A DNA stretch of 64,000 nt from Litomosoides sigmodontis (GCA_963070105.1 OY718806.1:1703865-1767864); one strand, 5' to 3'; positions 12,477-26,504 are shown, counted from the first letter of the stretch. The notes: a model not told the origin generated them from the sequence alone. Program-made: numbers and translations.

Positions 12477-15400
12477 TGAGTTTTCCGTTTTTTTATTTTT
12501 TCAGAATTTTAAATCCTGTATTTACAACTCATACAGTACAACAACACATATATCCTACAGCTTTCGAACCGGTCGAAAGTCATGACGTCTATTAACATAC
12601 AACGATGCACCGATAAACGTGGATTTACTTTTATATTCCCTTACAAATATAAAGATTGCTAATTTAGATTCGAATGTTCCAAATTCCTGAACACGTCTCA
12701 TCATTTCTTCAAAATAATAAAGAATAAAAATAACATAAGTGAAATAAAAAAAACAGTATGTGAACCTATGCACTTATCTATTTTCATTTCTTTTTTCGCC
12801 ACTTGAAAAATCCATTATTAACAAACACATTACTATCCCTTGTGATCAGTCTTCTTTTACAACCTCAAAATTCTTCCTCCTCAAATCACCCCATCAAATC
12901 CGTTTAACCACCCGACAATTAAGTACTTAAATCAATCCGTTCGCAGAGATTGTGCTAACCCTAACTGCCTCTCTATCCCCATCCTAACACCACTACATCA
13001 GACTGAAATATTTGCCGAAAGCCAAGATCCACTTGACACGCTTAATGTATGGTACTATCCTAACATATCCCTCACCTTTCCTCCCTTCATTTTTACTCTG
13101 TTCACAATCCAGTTTCAAAATGCATCAATCTACCAAAGTGCTAATCATTTCAGCCAAACAAACATATTAATAAAGATGTCAAGAGATACGCTGCTGCAGC
13201 ATTAGACACAAATCATTATAATTTTTCCATATTTTGTTATCCTCACATTTTACTACGGTATTCCGCTAAAATGAACATTAAATTCTTTTTTTCAGAAAGC
13301 TTGGAAAAAAGAAAATTCAGATTCCTTTTTTTTTCCATGAAGAAAAAATTCAGCTTTGCTATCACGTAGTTCCCATATGAATGGAAGGAAAAACAAATTT
13401 TTATGCATTTAAACGTATGGATGACGTGTAAATATGAATCCTATTCGCTATTTTTACATCATTCTGCACAAGCTCATCAACCAGGCCATCTATACGACTA
13501 CCCACTAGTTGAATTGGATTAGAAGTGAAATGAAACAAAGCGGAAAACACGAACCTGTAAGCGAAAACCCTAAATTGCATAATCAAATCCCGTCACCACT
13601 ATTATTGTACGAATCAATAAATCGATCAAATGCACAGCGGGAATAACATCAACCCAAGACAGCATTGCTCATCTTGCAGCACCATTCTTTAATCATTGCT
13701 CGCACCACCGTGTTGCTGTGTCACTATGATTTCACCATCCACTGAAAGTGTTTCTTTTGCCCAACATCTCACTGCTGTGCCACTATGATTTCACCATCCA
13801 CTGAAAATGTTTCTTTTGCCCAACTCCTCATTTAGCAGTGTCCGGGAGGTCTCGGTCTGTGCGTGTATGTGTGATATGATCGCGATGTTTTGCATCAGAT
13901 TTCTGCGATATTTCAAAATTACAGTAAATAAGATAATGGTAAAGAAAACGGTGCCAAATATATGTGATGTATTTTTGAGTGGAAGTGGACGTGTGGTACT
14001 CAATTGTCGGTCACATGTAATTATGAATACTTTGGTGTAATATTACAAGTATACTTGTAATGTTTTGAAGACCATTCTGTTGCGATAGAATCCACTGAAT
14101 TTCAATAAAATTACATTGAGCAAAGCTGTTTCTGTGCCGCCGTATATACCTACTACTACAGTTTGCTACTAAAAACCGTTCGTGTAGTTAAAGTTTTTGA
14201 CAATTTCAGATGAGCTATGTGGCATTCCATTGGTTGCTCGCCATTATATTGAAAGAATGTCAAAAATTTTTTTTTAATTAAAAAAAATCCACTCCCTATT
14301 CCTTCATCTCCTCACTTATAATAATCTTCCCTGTGGCATTGCTTGTTTCTACTACACAATAAAATATTATCCGTCCAGCCATGTGGACCGACAATTAATG
14401 TTTATTTTTGTTCACAGTGAGAAATGGATGATATTTGCGGTAGCAGTTTCCATTTCATTTATTCCGCTGAAATATCTATTTTAGCATCATTTCACAATCA
14501 TTTCGGACAAGGGACTTACCTATAGCGACTTCACAAATCTCATTTCCACATTCAAAACTGAATAGAGTTCACTGATCATTTAAACTTCCTAGATTGTACA
14601 GTTCATTTCAGTTATAATCTTTTGAAATATTAACCCACCGAATATCAATCAGCCTTAATTGTGGATCGTGAAAGAGGAACAGAAAAAAAGTAATAGCGCT
14701 CAGTTCTTCAAAATACAATACATTCATGTTTTCAAATGCTTTAATATTCACTGGGTGTGTTGCGACATATATGTAAAAATACCAGTTGCTTCATCCCTGA
14801 ACTGAACATAACAGTGATTGTAATGGTAGTTTGTTGTGACCCAGTGTAAATTGAAAATTTTTATAGATAGCGGTTACACAAAACATAATATTACTTTCTT
14901 GATGAGATCATTTTGTAACCCCTTCGATCTCTTATTAATCAAATAATATTACCACCCTAATGTAACCGAGGCTATTTTTAAAAAATCATTTTAATCTCTG
15001 CAGAAAACTGGAAAATGTTCATTGCTACATGCCGAACTGAACCATTCACCATCGCTAATGTGTACGGTAAATAATAACACAAGTGAAAGTTAAGGGATCA
15101 TGAATAAAATACAATCAAAAATAAATCACCGAAGGAGCACACCTGAGATTAACTAACAGAGCAATTGACAATTCAAAATCATTTAGCTCCAACTGAAACT
15201 AACAAGTTGCCACGAATGCATTGGGAAATACACTCTCAAAACATATCACATTTCATAATTTCGCACTTATTTACATATTAAGTTAACGAGTGCTCGAAAA
15301 TGCTTAGGCAAGCTGATATGTTACAAATATACACAAAGCAAATGAAAACATCGGAATCGCAGCTCCCTATCATTCTCAGCATTTTCATGTTTCATGAAAT

Positions 15401-16234
15401 CCATAATTTTTCATCACCAGGCATCTTTTCACTTAATTTAAATCTTCTGACATATTTCCCACATTTTCCTCTACCTGTTGTTTGATCGCTCTGCATTGCA
15501 AAAAGAAACGTTTCCTTCAACTCCCCACGCCTGCTGATAAAATTTTCTTGAAAAGTGAAAGTGAAATTTTCTCGCAATGAAAGGCAACTTTACAGAGAAA
15601 AACTAGACTTATGCATAGCAGTTTCATTTAAATTACAGTGCGCTAAACGTGAAAAAACAAAATGCAGTACAATACTCGCTTCCATCTTTACAAATAAATT
15701 ATAAATTCAGGATTTCGTTAAAACGGAAGCACGAAACTATCAAAGAAAGATTACTTCCCGTTACAAAAACAATCTAACAGTAAATGTTGTGCATGAGCAT
15801 TGATTACCTTTATTAATACTTAGGAGATCCTACCCGTTGAATCACTTCTTATTTCTTACAGTTATTACGATTATGGTAACATTCCATCAAATGATATATA
15901 AAAGTGTCCTAAATAAGCCCTGACGAGAGGAGGTGAGAAAATAAAGGCAAAGAACAATAATAAGGGGAAAAGGGATATAGAAGGTGGAGGTAGTAGGAAG
16001 CACCTATCTGCGTTCTATTTAGTCACTATAACAATCAATACAACTCCAACATGAAATACAACTCTAGGAATAATGGACCAATCCAGATGATCCAAGAAAA
16101 AAATATCTATTGTATAAGCGCTACTGAAAATTTTCCTAGCGTTACTGAAATTCTTCCTAGAATTCCGCAGTTTTCACTCTTTTTGTGAGGATTATTATAA
16201 ATATGTTTTCCTAATCCTCAAAAATTATGCGACA
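12477..16234. other. 3.8-kb non-coding interval upstream of the MATH gene
   Basis: No exon with conserved phase or recognisable protein sequence was found on either strand. It should contain the promoter and 5' leader of the MATH gene (start 12476) and the 3' UTR of the DUF4211 gene (stop at 16235). The only structured element I see is a two-copy 59-bp direct repeat at 13715-13832. Open frames here are short and AT-driven. Confidence 0.6.
13715..13832. repeat. two-copy tandem duplication, 59-bp unit
   Basis: Copy 1 (13715-13773) and copy 2 (13774-13832) both begin GCTGTG, share the core ACTATGATTTCACCATCCAC and then TTTCTTTTGCCCAAC, and differ at only a few positions until the ends diverge. 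It is non-coding. Because the copies are head-to-tail with no target-site duplication, replication slippage or unequal exchange is more likely than transposition. Confidence 0.85.
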
Positions 16235-18672
16235 TCAACAAGCATTCATTTCAATCTTTCGCCACAAATCTGCATACTCATTGACAACCTGAAAACGAAA
16301 ACATCTCATTACTTAGCATTAATATTGCCAATCAAAATCGATTACCGAAACCAAGTTTTCTTTTTTCAAAAATCAAATGTCAACGACTTACCGAACGCAA
16401 CCACATCACATCGTTCATGCAAGTCTCCACTATGAACTGGGACGAAATATCCCCGTTTCCAGCACTAACCTTCTCCAACTGAAGAAAATAATGGTGAGAT
16501 ATTTGCATTAAACATGTATTATGTCTAAATGATAAGAATTGCTATTATAATGTTCTAACCTTATCTTCGCAGCTCTTAAGGAGTATATAACGCATGTGAT
16601 GTAATTTGTGATACACTCCTGACAGTTTCGCACAAGACGAGCAAACCAGATATTCCTAAAAAGAAGCTTCAAACTTCTGATGAAACTATATAATAAGAGT
16701 CATGGAAAGTATGACATACTTCCATAATTGATCACATTTTATAGGATGATAAAAGGAATTCCAGCCACGTTCTTACCACAGCATGTAGCGGAGATCCAGA
16801 TCCTGTATAGCACACTTCTTCAGCCTCCAGTGTATCGTAATTGTAGCCTTCGTTACAAAACAACTGCACAATCTTCTCAACACCAGAGGTGCCACATGCC
16901 TGAAACAGCTATTTGAATCTAATAAAAAATTTGTTCTAAACAATTTTCCCTCACAGCAGCGCGTGAACTTCATGCTTTAAAATTCATATTAGTTTTAAAT
17001 TATGTTGCAAAGTCAGCCAGGAAAAATTGTTAATGCTATTTTTATGAAATAAAACAGATCCATGCTTACGATAATTTTTCCAACGACTTGATTAATCTTA
17101 ACATTTGAAACTGGCAAGAGAGAAAAACTAGAACGCATGAATCTTTTATGATAAAACGTGAACGGAAAAATCTAACAGTATATTACCTGACAACTTAAGC
17201 CACTACCCTCTGAGTCACACACCACACATGAGGAATAAAAATGGAGCAAATCTAAGTATCGTTGAATCCATTTCACTCGCAACTGTACTTTCTCCTTCCG
17301 TTCTCGGTTCAATTTATCGATGCTATTTAGAGCACATAAATAATTCCAGTCTGTAATTTGATATAATAGAAGGAAAACAATAAATGGTTCCAGTAATTAA
17401 CATCTGTTAACAAGAAAATTTTCAGAAACTCATCCAAACTAATAGGTAAAGATGAATTACATTAAAATAAAAAGAAAACTAATCATGGTTCGAGGAAATT
17501 TTGATCAAAATTTGATAGAAAACTAATTTCGAGTATAACACCAGACTTTTTTCTTTAACACTAACAGCTCCTCCATACAACTTCAATGCCTTATATATTA
17601 CTATTTATTTATTACAGAAACAAGCATATGTCTTACGTGGAATAGCAACATAAAACCTCCTTACCGCTCTTCTGTCTTACTGTCTGAAGGAATGTCATAT
17701 CAAGTGCATGATTAAGCATCGCTTTTACATATACAGCCATTTGTCTACGAGTTTGATCACCCACGAAGAAATCTTTCTGTTCCAATGAAATCCCTGAGTT
17801 GGCTGAAATAACGTATTACAAAAAGATTCTGAAATGAGCAATCTTCTGTACCACAAGCGAACACAGTTTTAACGAGAAAGAAAGCATAATGTAAAGCCGA
17901 ACATGAATTTTTAGCCATAAAACTAAAAATATGTATCACCGTTGCGCACGATGTGAAACTTTGCATATCGGACAAACTAAAAGGTTAATGATACACCTAT
18001 GAAGCTAGCCAGGATACGTAGCAAAATGCAATGTGTTATGACCACTACGAAATACAGAGAATTGCGATCCTATAAAAACTAAATAGTATGAAGCACAGTT
18101 GAAAAATTACCAAAATTACCAGAAGGATGCTCTTTATATTCAACGCTGACTGCTGGAAACATGTCTAATAATGGCATTTCCGGTTCGACTATGGATTCCG
18201 AACGACTATGTTTGATGAAACGTACTCGTACAACAAGATAGCTGTCAGCAATCTGATCACACCAACCAGAATACTAGAACAAATTATATATCATTATATA
18301 CATTTCCTACACACAAATATTTTCTGGGCCATTAAAATTATTAAAACGAATTTCTTAAAATTGAGGCAAAGTTTCTGTGAAAAATTCAGAGTAACAGAGT
18401 AATAACAGTAATGCAAAGAAGGCCTTGTAACAAAAACAATCGTCACTTTAGAAAATTAACGATTTTGAAAAGTGTGCAAACCGTAGAACTGTTCTTGTAC
18501 GCTATTTTGCCATCAAGATTAAAAGGAGGATATTTCTGCAGCAAGTTTTGATTGTCAACTCTCCAAAGAGGACAACCTTCTTTCAAAATATCAGCTTTGC
18601 AGACTACGAATGTCCCTTTCTTAAAAAAAAATGAGTTACAAATATAGAGGAACATAATTGTTGAATTTAGTG

Positions 18673-18728
<56 letters not shown>

Positions 18729-21700
18729 AAACTAACAGTTTTTACGTGCAATCGGATTAGTTTACAAGTACCATAGAGTTAAAATTCAAAAAATATGGGC
18801 ACCAATGTAGAAAAAGAGAATGCTCACCGCTAAATGCCCATCTACAGGGTGAAATTTTGACAAAACGCTGTGCTTTAGTAAATTCGGATGCGCGTTGTGT
18901 CCACTATTATTTTCAAATGGTACAGAAGAGTTTCGGTCCCGCAAATATTCTACAATAATCATAAAACTATCATTGAGGAGCGGTATTAACAAAAAATGCA
19001 GACAGATAACAATATCAGTAAATATTCCAATTCCATATAAGTGAAATGTTTTTGTTGCTTTACACTCTAAAGCTGCCTTCACATAAATACCGCAATGTTG
19101 AGAATACACTCCACTGAAATAAATATAGCAAACCAGAATCCACACGATTTCCCTCCCTCTCGTTCCAGTGCATTATAAGGCGTCGTTTCTTACTGAAAAC
19201 AGTCGTATCTTTGCTTGCACTCTCAGATGTGTTCCACTGTCCACGTTTATTTGTGAGCTCCTCCTCGCAACTAAAAAAAAACACTACAGTTACAATTAAC
19301 CACTAATCAGTAATTATTAAAAAGCGATTATTTCGAAAAATGTCTATGTATGGATCCCTATGCATGAATGATCACTACCTCGAAAGATTTTCAAGGAGAA
19401 AACTGCACTTCATTCAGTAAAAAACTCTTGTATATAAACTAGCTAAATATGTCAATAATGATACGGTCACTTACCATGATGTATGTCTTCTCTTTTTCTT
19501 GTGATGTTTATGCTTACGTTTCTTCTTCTTTTTCTCTTTTGAGTCAACACCAACCCATTCATAATCACTGTCTCTCTTCTTTCGCTTTCGTTTCTTCTTC
19601 AGCTTCTCACATTCCATCGCATTCTCGTCCAGTGATCTTCCAGGCAATCGGATCAATAACTTTGGAAGAGGCTGCTCCAACTGCGCCCTAAAAAGGTAAC
19701 GCTTAACCACCAAATGAATTCAAAGTCATATTATACCATGCCATATGTCGAAAGCATGTCATATTATAACTAAGAAATATTTTTTGTAAAACATTACAGT
19801 ATGGCAGAAAGGGGAGAAACAGTGAAGTACGGAGGAGAGGTGAGGAAAACTGTAAAAGAAAAATTGGAAGGTAGGATATGTATTTCCAGTAGAGATGAAA
19901 CAGAACCGTGATGTTGGAAGTAACAATCAAGAAATCCCGAGTCCTATGTTTTTCGGAAATTATAATAATTGAAAATCACGCAACCCTGAGTCCTCTACAT
20001 CTTAATTCAAGTTAAACTTCGTACAATAATACATCTAAGTAAAAAAAAAACAGACCCATTTTCGACGCCGCAATCAGCTTTCGGCGCCATTCTAATCGTA
20101 ATCACCGATGGCCTCGCTTGTTGCTCATTTTTTGCAGTTTCTTTATCGCCAAGGGATTTCGTCTTTAAAAAGCCGAATGATGAGCGATGTTGCTTACGCT
20201 GTGACAGTAAATCCACTATTGTCTGCGGTTCCGCTTTCTTTTGGCCTGTAAAATCAACAGTGAAAAACCTTAAGACCTTTATCTTGAGACCTTTAGACGA
20301 AGTAAGAAAAAAAGCTTACTTAAGGAATTTTCTGTGCGATGTTCACTGACTGAAGCGGGTGGCAATAAAGGAGTTGAAGGCACGGATGGTCTTTCTGATG
20401 CAGCTGAGTGTCGTTTTTTAGGTACGACATGCCGCCACAAATCCTAAAATTTAACAACTAAAAATCAGGCTGCAAATAGGAAAACTTGCTTCTGCTCCTG
20501 AAACTGTCACAACTGCATCTAATCACAGTAAGGGCTCAGTTTTAAAAAACATGTATATCACTGTACCTGCTGGTGTTGTGGTTCATCATTTCCAACTTTT
20601 GTTTTAAGCTCTGGGTGGGCACTGTTTATGCGTGCAAGTCTCTGCGCAACTTCTGCTTCAAGTTTTTGTTCTCGAAGCTGCATCTCAGACACGGTTGCAC
20701 CTGATGGCAGCGGTTTACTTTCCTCTTCGTCATCCTTGAAGCTATATGCGTCGTCGGGAGCTAGAATTATTTACTTGTTAAATAAAAGAAAAATGAAAAG
20801 AAATGAAAAAATCCCCTTACATACTCCACATACTCCATTTTAAATGAAAACTTCACCGAACATTTTTATATCAAATTTCTAAAATTTTTCTCTGTAAGCC
20901 CTACGTAATAAACACTGTTTAGAAAATTACAGATACAAATGCAATTAATTCCAAACACATTTCTATTTTGAATTCTTACAGTCAGTGCCGAACACTGCTT
21001 TACGGATAATTTACATAGATAACAAACTCGGGAATCAATAATGCATAGAACACACAATCAAAACTGCATTACTTTTCACTGTTCCACACATTATACAAAA
21101 TTAGATGACCTTGGGTTTGATAAGTTGACTCCAAATCTAACTAATCGATGATGATTTATGCTTAGTAATTTAGTATTTTTGAATTTAGGTTATTATTATG
21201 CTGTATTGCTATAGGGCGGTTGTGACCTCAAAAATCTCATAAATCGGTTTACCGTGTTCCTCAGTCTTGAACACAGGCTGTAAGAATGTTTTTGCCTTCT
21301 GCTTATATACAGGAACCTTGTTTGATTTGTTTTTCTTTTCCGTTGATGGCATAAATAAAAAACGTGTCTTTGCTGAAGGGGTCTCGATACGCGTGGGTCG
21401 TGGGCGGGCAGCTGCAGCATTGGTAGAAGGATCGGATGAAGGAAGGAAGAAATTGCATAATCCTGATGAAACATCACCAGAGGTGGATGCCGTGGGTGAA
21501 TCTGGAGGTGTGAACTATAAACAAAAAAACGATCTTTGTAAATAACATGCAAATCAGATTCCAAAAATGTTCTTTCGATATTTATATGTGACTATAAACT
21601 TTCTAACTCATTAAAATTTTCACATAACTGCAGATTATGAAGTTCATTAAACTTTCAAAATTATTAAATTTTGACTTGATGCTAACAAAAACAACTCGCC

Positions 21701-24700
21701 TGGACAGGACTGAGGCTGATTTTGTGATCATCCGAAGCATCTGATTTCGTACCTAGCACTGGATCAAGCACCTGAAGCAGCTTTGGAACCTTAGATGCAG
21801 GTGTCGATATAGCATCTTTCTTGGCAACAAGTGAAAGAAGTCTATCCAACTCCTTATCCGCATCGGCTAATTCCTTTTCTCGTTTTAGCTTGATTTTTTC
21901 TCGAATTTTTGGTGTCACAAGTTGCGAAACACTGGAAAAAAATTTATTTTAATAACTATTACTTCAAACATGATTTATTTCTGTGAATTCTGATGATTGC
22001 ATTTGCATGAGGAGTCACCCAACTCACTCTTTTTTTATTAACCACCCCATCTTTTTTTTCACCTTGCTCTATTCTCTACATTTTCACTGCACATAAAATA
22101 TGGTGCCTAACATAAGTGTAGTGCAACTGCTGTAAGTAATTCTCAATAATGTAATTGTACGATAGTTATATGAAAATATTACACTGATGAAAATCCTTAG
22201 CACTTACTTTGTCGGCAATTTAGTTGCATTGGAGGATGCGGATGGCTCGTTCAGGAGTAGTCGATGCATCACTGTTGGATCCATTTCATCCAGAACAGAG
22301 TGCATAACATCTTTTTCAGCAACAGACGACCCACCAAACAAGTCAATATCAGCAAAATCTATACTGGACCATGGTAAATCTTCCAAATTATTATTGTCTG
22401 CGCCATTTTCGTGAGGTATGCCCTGCAAGCATAAGTGAGAACAAGAAACTTGAAGAAATACCTCAGAATTTTATTAGCAAAAATATAAAAAATGGTGATA
22501 TCCATTTCACATGCTTAAGCCTTAAAATGCATTTGTGTAACACTACTTACCGTTGTTTGTTGAACTGTCGATGAGGAACTTTGACTGGGTTCAGAAGAGG
22601 TCCCAACCGGAGTGACGTCTCTTACGTTAAGAGGTACAGTACGCACTTCTGCTGAACGATTTGAAGCATCTGGGTAAAAGGTTTTCTGCTGCGCAGCTGA
22701 ACTACGCGAACCGACCGACATGGAAGCGATCTGCAAAGTAAATGATGTGATGTGTAAAATATGATGTCTCTTTAACCAATTAAAGAGCGAGACATTATGC
22801 AAATTTTTTCGCCATTTTCAAACAATCGATAAAACGCATACCTGTACAGGAGATTGAGCGCTGGATACATCATTACCGCGTGACATGATGTAACCAGAGC
22901 TGCTTTGTTGTGAGCACGGTCGTATGGCACTAACCGTTTCTGGCATAGATGCTCTTCCTACGGAGCCCGGTAAATGGTCAACTGAGCCTACGCTTGAATG
23001 ATTAGGAACGGAAGATGGACCCATGGAAGATGTTGAACAAGGTCTCATTTCGGTGGAGCAATGGCTCTGGATAGAACTTGGTTGCCTGTCAATTACAAGC
23101 ACAGTATTAGCTGGAGAAGACTGTGTTGAACTGATAGAGGCATTCTGTTGCTGACTTCGCTGCTGTGGAGTCGAGGGCTGTGAGTTTAGGTTATGAACAT
23201 TATTATTCTCCATTTTACAAGGAAAAGTATCTGAAATCACAAAACTTTCGCAGATATGTTAGCTTATATTGCAGTATTCGAATTTTAATTCGAATTTAAA
23301 GTTCCGACTAAGGTAGCTTCACAAAGTTAAGGATTTGGTCTGGATGTGATTAATTTTTAAAGTGAACATCAGCAATATCCAATAAATATTTACCTGCACT
23401 GACAGGAGTAGTGGATGATAAAATAGCAGCGCTGCTGGCTGAAGTACTGTTATCTATTGTGAGCTCAATTTCACCTGGATTAAGAGTTGTTGCATCACTG
23501 AAATACCTAAGTTTCATACGCAGTAAATAAGAAATTCGTTATTCTACAGTAGTACACTCGACTAACTTTTCCTTACGTTTGATAAATGCAATATAATATC
23601 TAAAAGCCATTCTAAATAACCTGAGCCTTCAATACAGCTAGAACTGCATTCAAATTTGAACTTATTTGCAAAGAAAAAAAAACAAATTATTGCTATTAAA
23701 CGCAAAATAAGGCGACAAAGATTGTGGCTATCACATAACAAAAAGATAAAACTTGCTTTGGTTTTAAAGTTCCAGCGGAGAAAACTGTATACATCGGCAA
23801 AATAGCGGCAACTTTGGCCTAGAAAATTGTAGACACAAGCCTTAATATTTCTGAAGTGGAACAAAACCACGAATGCGTAAATTTTAATTTCATGATACAA
23901 AATTAAAAATGGATTTGAGGATTGCTCACAGAAGAACTGAAACATGTTCAGTGCGATGCATTAAAACTAATGGAAGGTCACAGAAAACAAAAAATGCACA
24001 AGTATTAGGGAAGATATGAAACCTGCTCAAGCCAAGCAGCATTCGCATTCGGAGCAGCCGGCCAGCTAACTGCTGCAATATTATTGAATTCAGCTGCAAA
24101 CTGACTACCCAATGTCAACTGAGAACTATTCGGTAATAAACCTGCAGCACCTTGTGCCGCCGAAAGTTCTTGGAGATGATGAAGTGTTGAGGCCAGCAAC
24201 GGATTACTAACATTTCCAGCGCTTGGTGTTATACCTTAACAACAGCATGGAAAACAATTGTTTACTTCAACAGTTAATTTGGTTCTTATTTTTCCACATA
24301 TAAGCAAATGTCGATTTCAAAACATTGCGGTAAACAAGTTCCAGTTGTGAATTAGCTAATGATGAATTAGTACGTAAAAAAAGACAACGATATTCGTGAG
24401 TTCCTTAATCTTAATGTTTTGCTAATGACAATGCGTTTTGTATTCCTTGAAAACATATCACATTCTGTTTTTGTGAGTAAAAGCACCTTTTAAATAACCT
24501 CATGAAACTTCTTTCGTTTTACTTGTTAAACTATGCTGTACTCGAAAATGTAGGCACGAGATTTAAGAACAACAAGAACAGCAGGCCCGAAGTTATGATC
24601 CATAAAAAAAAGTCACTCGAACCGAGGCTAGAAGTTAGAAGTTACCCAAAAATATATAAATCTGATCTAATCAGTACAAAGGAAAAGTTGCACCTGAAAA

Positions 24701-24772
24701 AGTTGACGCAAAAGGCGGATTGGTAAATCCAGGCGGTAAAAGAGGATGAGATGACGTATTCTGCTGTTCCAT
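16235..24772 (-). CDS. DUF4211 (QSER1/PRR12-like) Ser/Gln-rich nuclear protein
   Basis: Multi-exon gene of roughly 1,000 codons. It starts at ATG 24772 (MEQQNTSSHPLLPPGF); the first exon 24772-24694 joins in phase to the exon beginning at 24234 (GITPSAGNVSNPLL). The N-terminal half is low-complexity Ser/Gln/Asn/Ala-rich, followed by an acidic stretch (DLPWSSIDFADIDLFGG, about 22375-22320) and a basic cluster KKKRKRKKRDSD with KKKKKRKHKHHKKKRR (about 19590-19480), a strong nuclear-localisation signal. The C-terminal third (about 18640-16235) matches DUF4211: GTFVVCKADILKEG, PLWRVDNQNLLQKY, then, joined in phase, YSGWCDQIADSYLVVRVRF and IKHSRSESIVE. Cysteine pairs (CVVC, CQAC, VCSSC) suggest zinc binding. 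It ends VVNEYADLWRKIEMNAC. Vertebrate relatives QSER1 and PRR12 are chromatin-associated; a nuclear regulatory role here is inferred. The family assignment rests on recalled motifs, and some central exon edges are unverified. Confidence 0.7.
18673..18725. repeat. (TA)n microsatellite
   Basis: About 26 TA units with one TTTA interruption near 18690, inside an intron of the DUF4211 gene. Confidence 0.95.
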
Positions 24773-25501
24773 TCATGCGCACCTCTTCAAACACCCGGAA
24801 AATAACTCCAACATATCCGGGACGGCTTGTACAACAAATAGCAATACCCGTTCACGAAACTGATGAAATCTCTGAAATGCAAAAGTTTCATTCACTGGTA
24901 TTTTAGCAATAAGACTAGTTCCCGTCCTTAACTGTATTATTTAAATTATATTTTTTTAAATTTGCGTGTAACTTGCAAAATATCCGAAAATATCAGGTAT
25001 ATTTGCAACCAAGTACAGAAGCTTGCTTCAATACATGAAAAATTAATTGCAAGGAAAAAGAAAACAAAAACTAAAAGCGTTTCTCCCACATTATTGATGT
25101 TCTTTTATACGTTGTAAAGTATGCAATCTTTTCAACTACTGAATGTCGTGATTTCATTGTTATTAACAACCAGTTAAAATTTTACAAAAAACAAACATAC
25201 ATCTAAATACACGTTATATCGTTAAAACTCATAAAGTAAATGGTAAAGCCGATACAATAACGCTTGTAAATTTTCCACAGATCTCTCTCCGCAAGTGACA
25301 CTAAAAGTGGAAAAAAGGAGTACCGACACTGAAATACAAAATGTAGCTTATCAATACTGCAAAACAGACTCTGCTACACAGTGTAACAGAAGCAGCAGTA
25401 GATTCATAGCTTCATCATGGATACCACTGTTCCAGTACTCAATCTTATGTATCTTCGTTAAAGTTGCTAAATAAATCTTCGCAATTAAAGGAAACGTCAA
25501 C

Positions 25502-25526
25502 AAAAAAAAAAAAAAAAAAAAAAAAA
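25502..25526. repeat. poly(A) tract, 25 A
   Basis: Uninterrupted run of 25 A about 0.75 kb upstream of the DUF4211 start. No flanking target-site duplication or retroposed coding sequence was seen, so I treat it as a simple homopolymer. Confidence 0.9.
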
Positions 25527-25838
25527 CGTAATCGTACAGAGAGAGGTCAGCCGAAGTGAAAAAATTTCGAGGAAATGAAGATAAATATCCTAAAATATTG
25601 CAACATACCACTAATGATTAAATAACATTGACCTCCTACTTGAGCAACTTTACAGTATAATCTACTCAGTACAAACAATTAGTGAGTGATTTAGGAATAT
25701 ATGGAGGAAAATGCAAAAAAAAAGATAAGAAATCACTTCACTTAAGCATGCAATTATATCACATCATTAAATCAATTAGTTAAAATAATTATATCGAAAC
25801 TTTGATTACTTCTGTTGCATGCTTCTTCCCTCCTCTCG

Positions 25839-25857
25839 CCCCCCCCCCCCCTCCCCC
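25839..25857. repeat. C-rich tract (C13-T-C5)
   Basis: Homopolymeric C run in otherwise AT-rich DNA. On the minus strand, the sense strand of the DUF4211 gene, it is a G tract about 1.07 kb upstream of the start codon. Confidence 0.9.
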
Positions 25858-26470
25858 ATTTCCTCTCTCTTTATTACGCATCCGGTAATCTTAAACAGTC
25901 GAAAATTCTCTTTTACTGATCAATCAATTCACATCACTAAGTTGATCAAACCTATAAAAAGTGAACGAGGTAAAAGGGTTACTGAAATAGATCTATTCTT
26001 GTTATCGGAGTAAAAAGTTCAAACTGTACACTATCCACTTGCTGCTACAATACTATTTACATCGAATAAATCGGCAAATGACCGAATTGACAGGAGGAAA
26101 AAAGAAATCAGTCAAAATCTATACGAATAAAAGTCATCGTTACATCAATGGCAAACATGTTTGCACCATTCATTCACGTTCGATATTTAATTTGTATTGC
26201 TTTATTTGATGAACAAATGTAATATTTGATTGCTTTATCACATTTGATAAATCATCAAAAGTGAAACTGTTAACTATTACTTCCTACAACGCCTATAACA
26301 TCAGCATGATTATTACCGCTCTCGTAAACACAAATCCTCCTCCTCTGTTACCCTCAATGAATTGAAATTTAAAAAAAAAAATGGAAAAAAATAAATGAGT
26401 CCCCGAGAAAAGAGAATATCCCTGACGGATCAGTGCATTCGTGGAACAACAAGGAGCGTTCCTTTCTCCG

Positions 26471-26504
26471 CCCCCCCCCCCCCCATTCCCCCTCCCCCTC
26501 CTCC
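26471..26504. repeat. C-rich tract with G-quadruplex/i-motif potential
   Basis: Runs of C14, C5 and C5 plus shorter C pairs separated by one to three bases; the complementary strand therefore has several closely spaced G runs. It lies about 1.7 kb upstream of the DUF4211 start, in DNA that is otherwise mostly A and T. The structure is inferred from sequence only. Confidence 0.75.

Noticed and set aside
21267..21545. 92-codon plus-strand frame
   Set aside because: Antisense to a DUF4211-gene exon that reads PSAKTRFLFMPSTEKKNKS on the minus strand.
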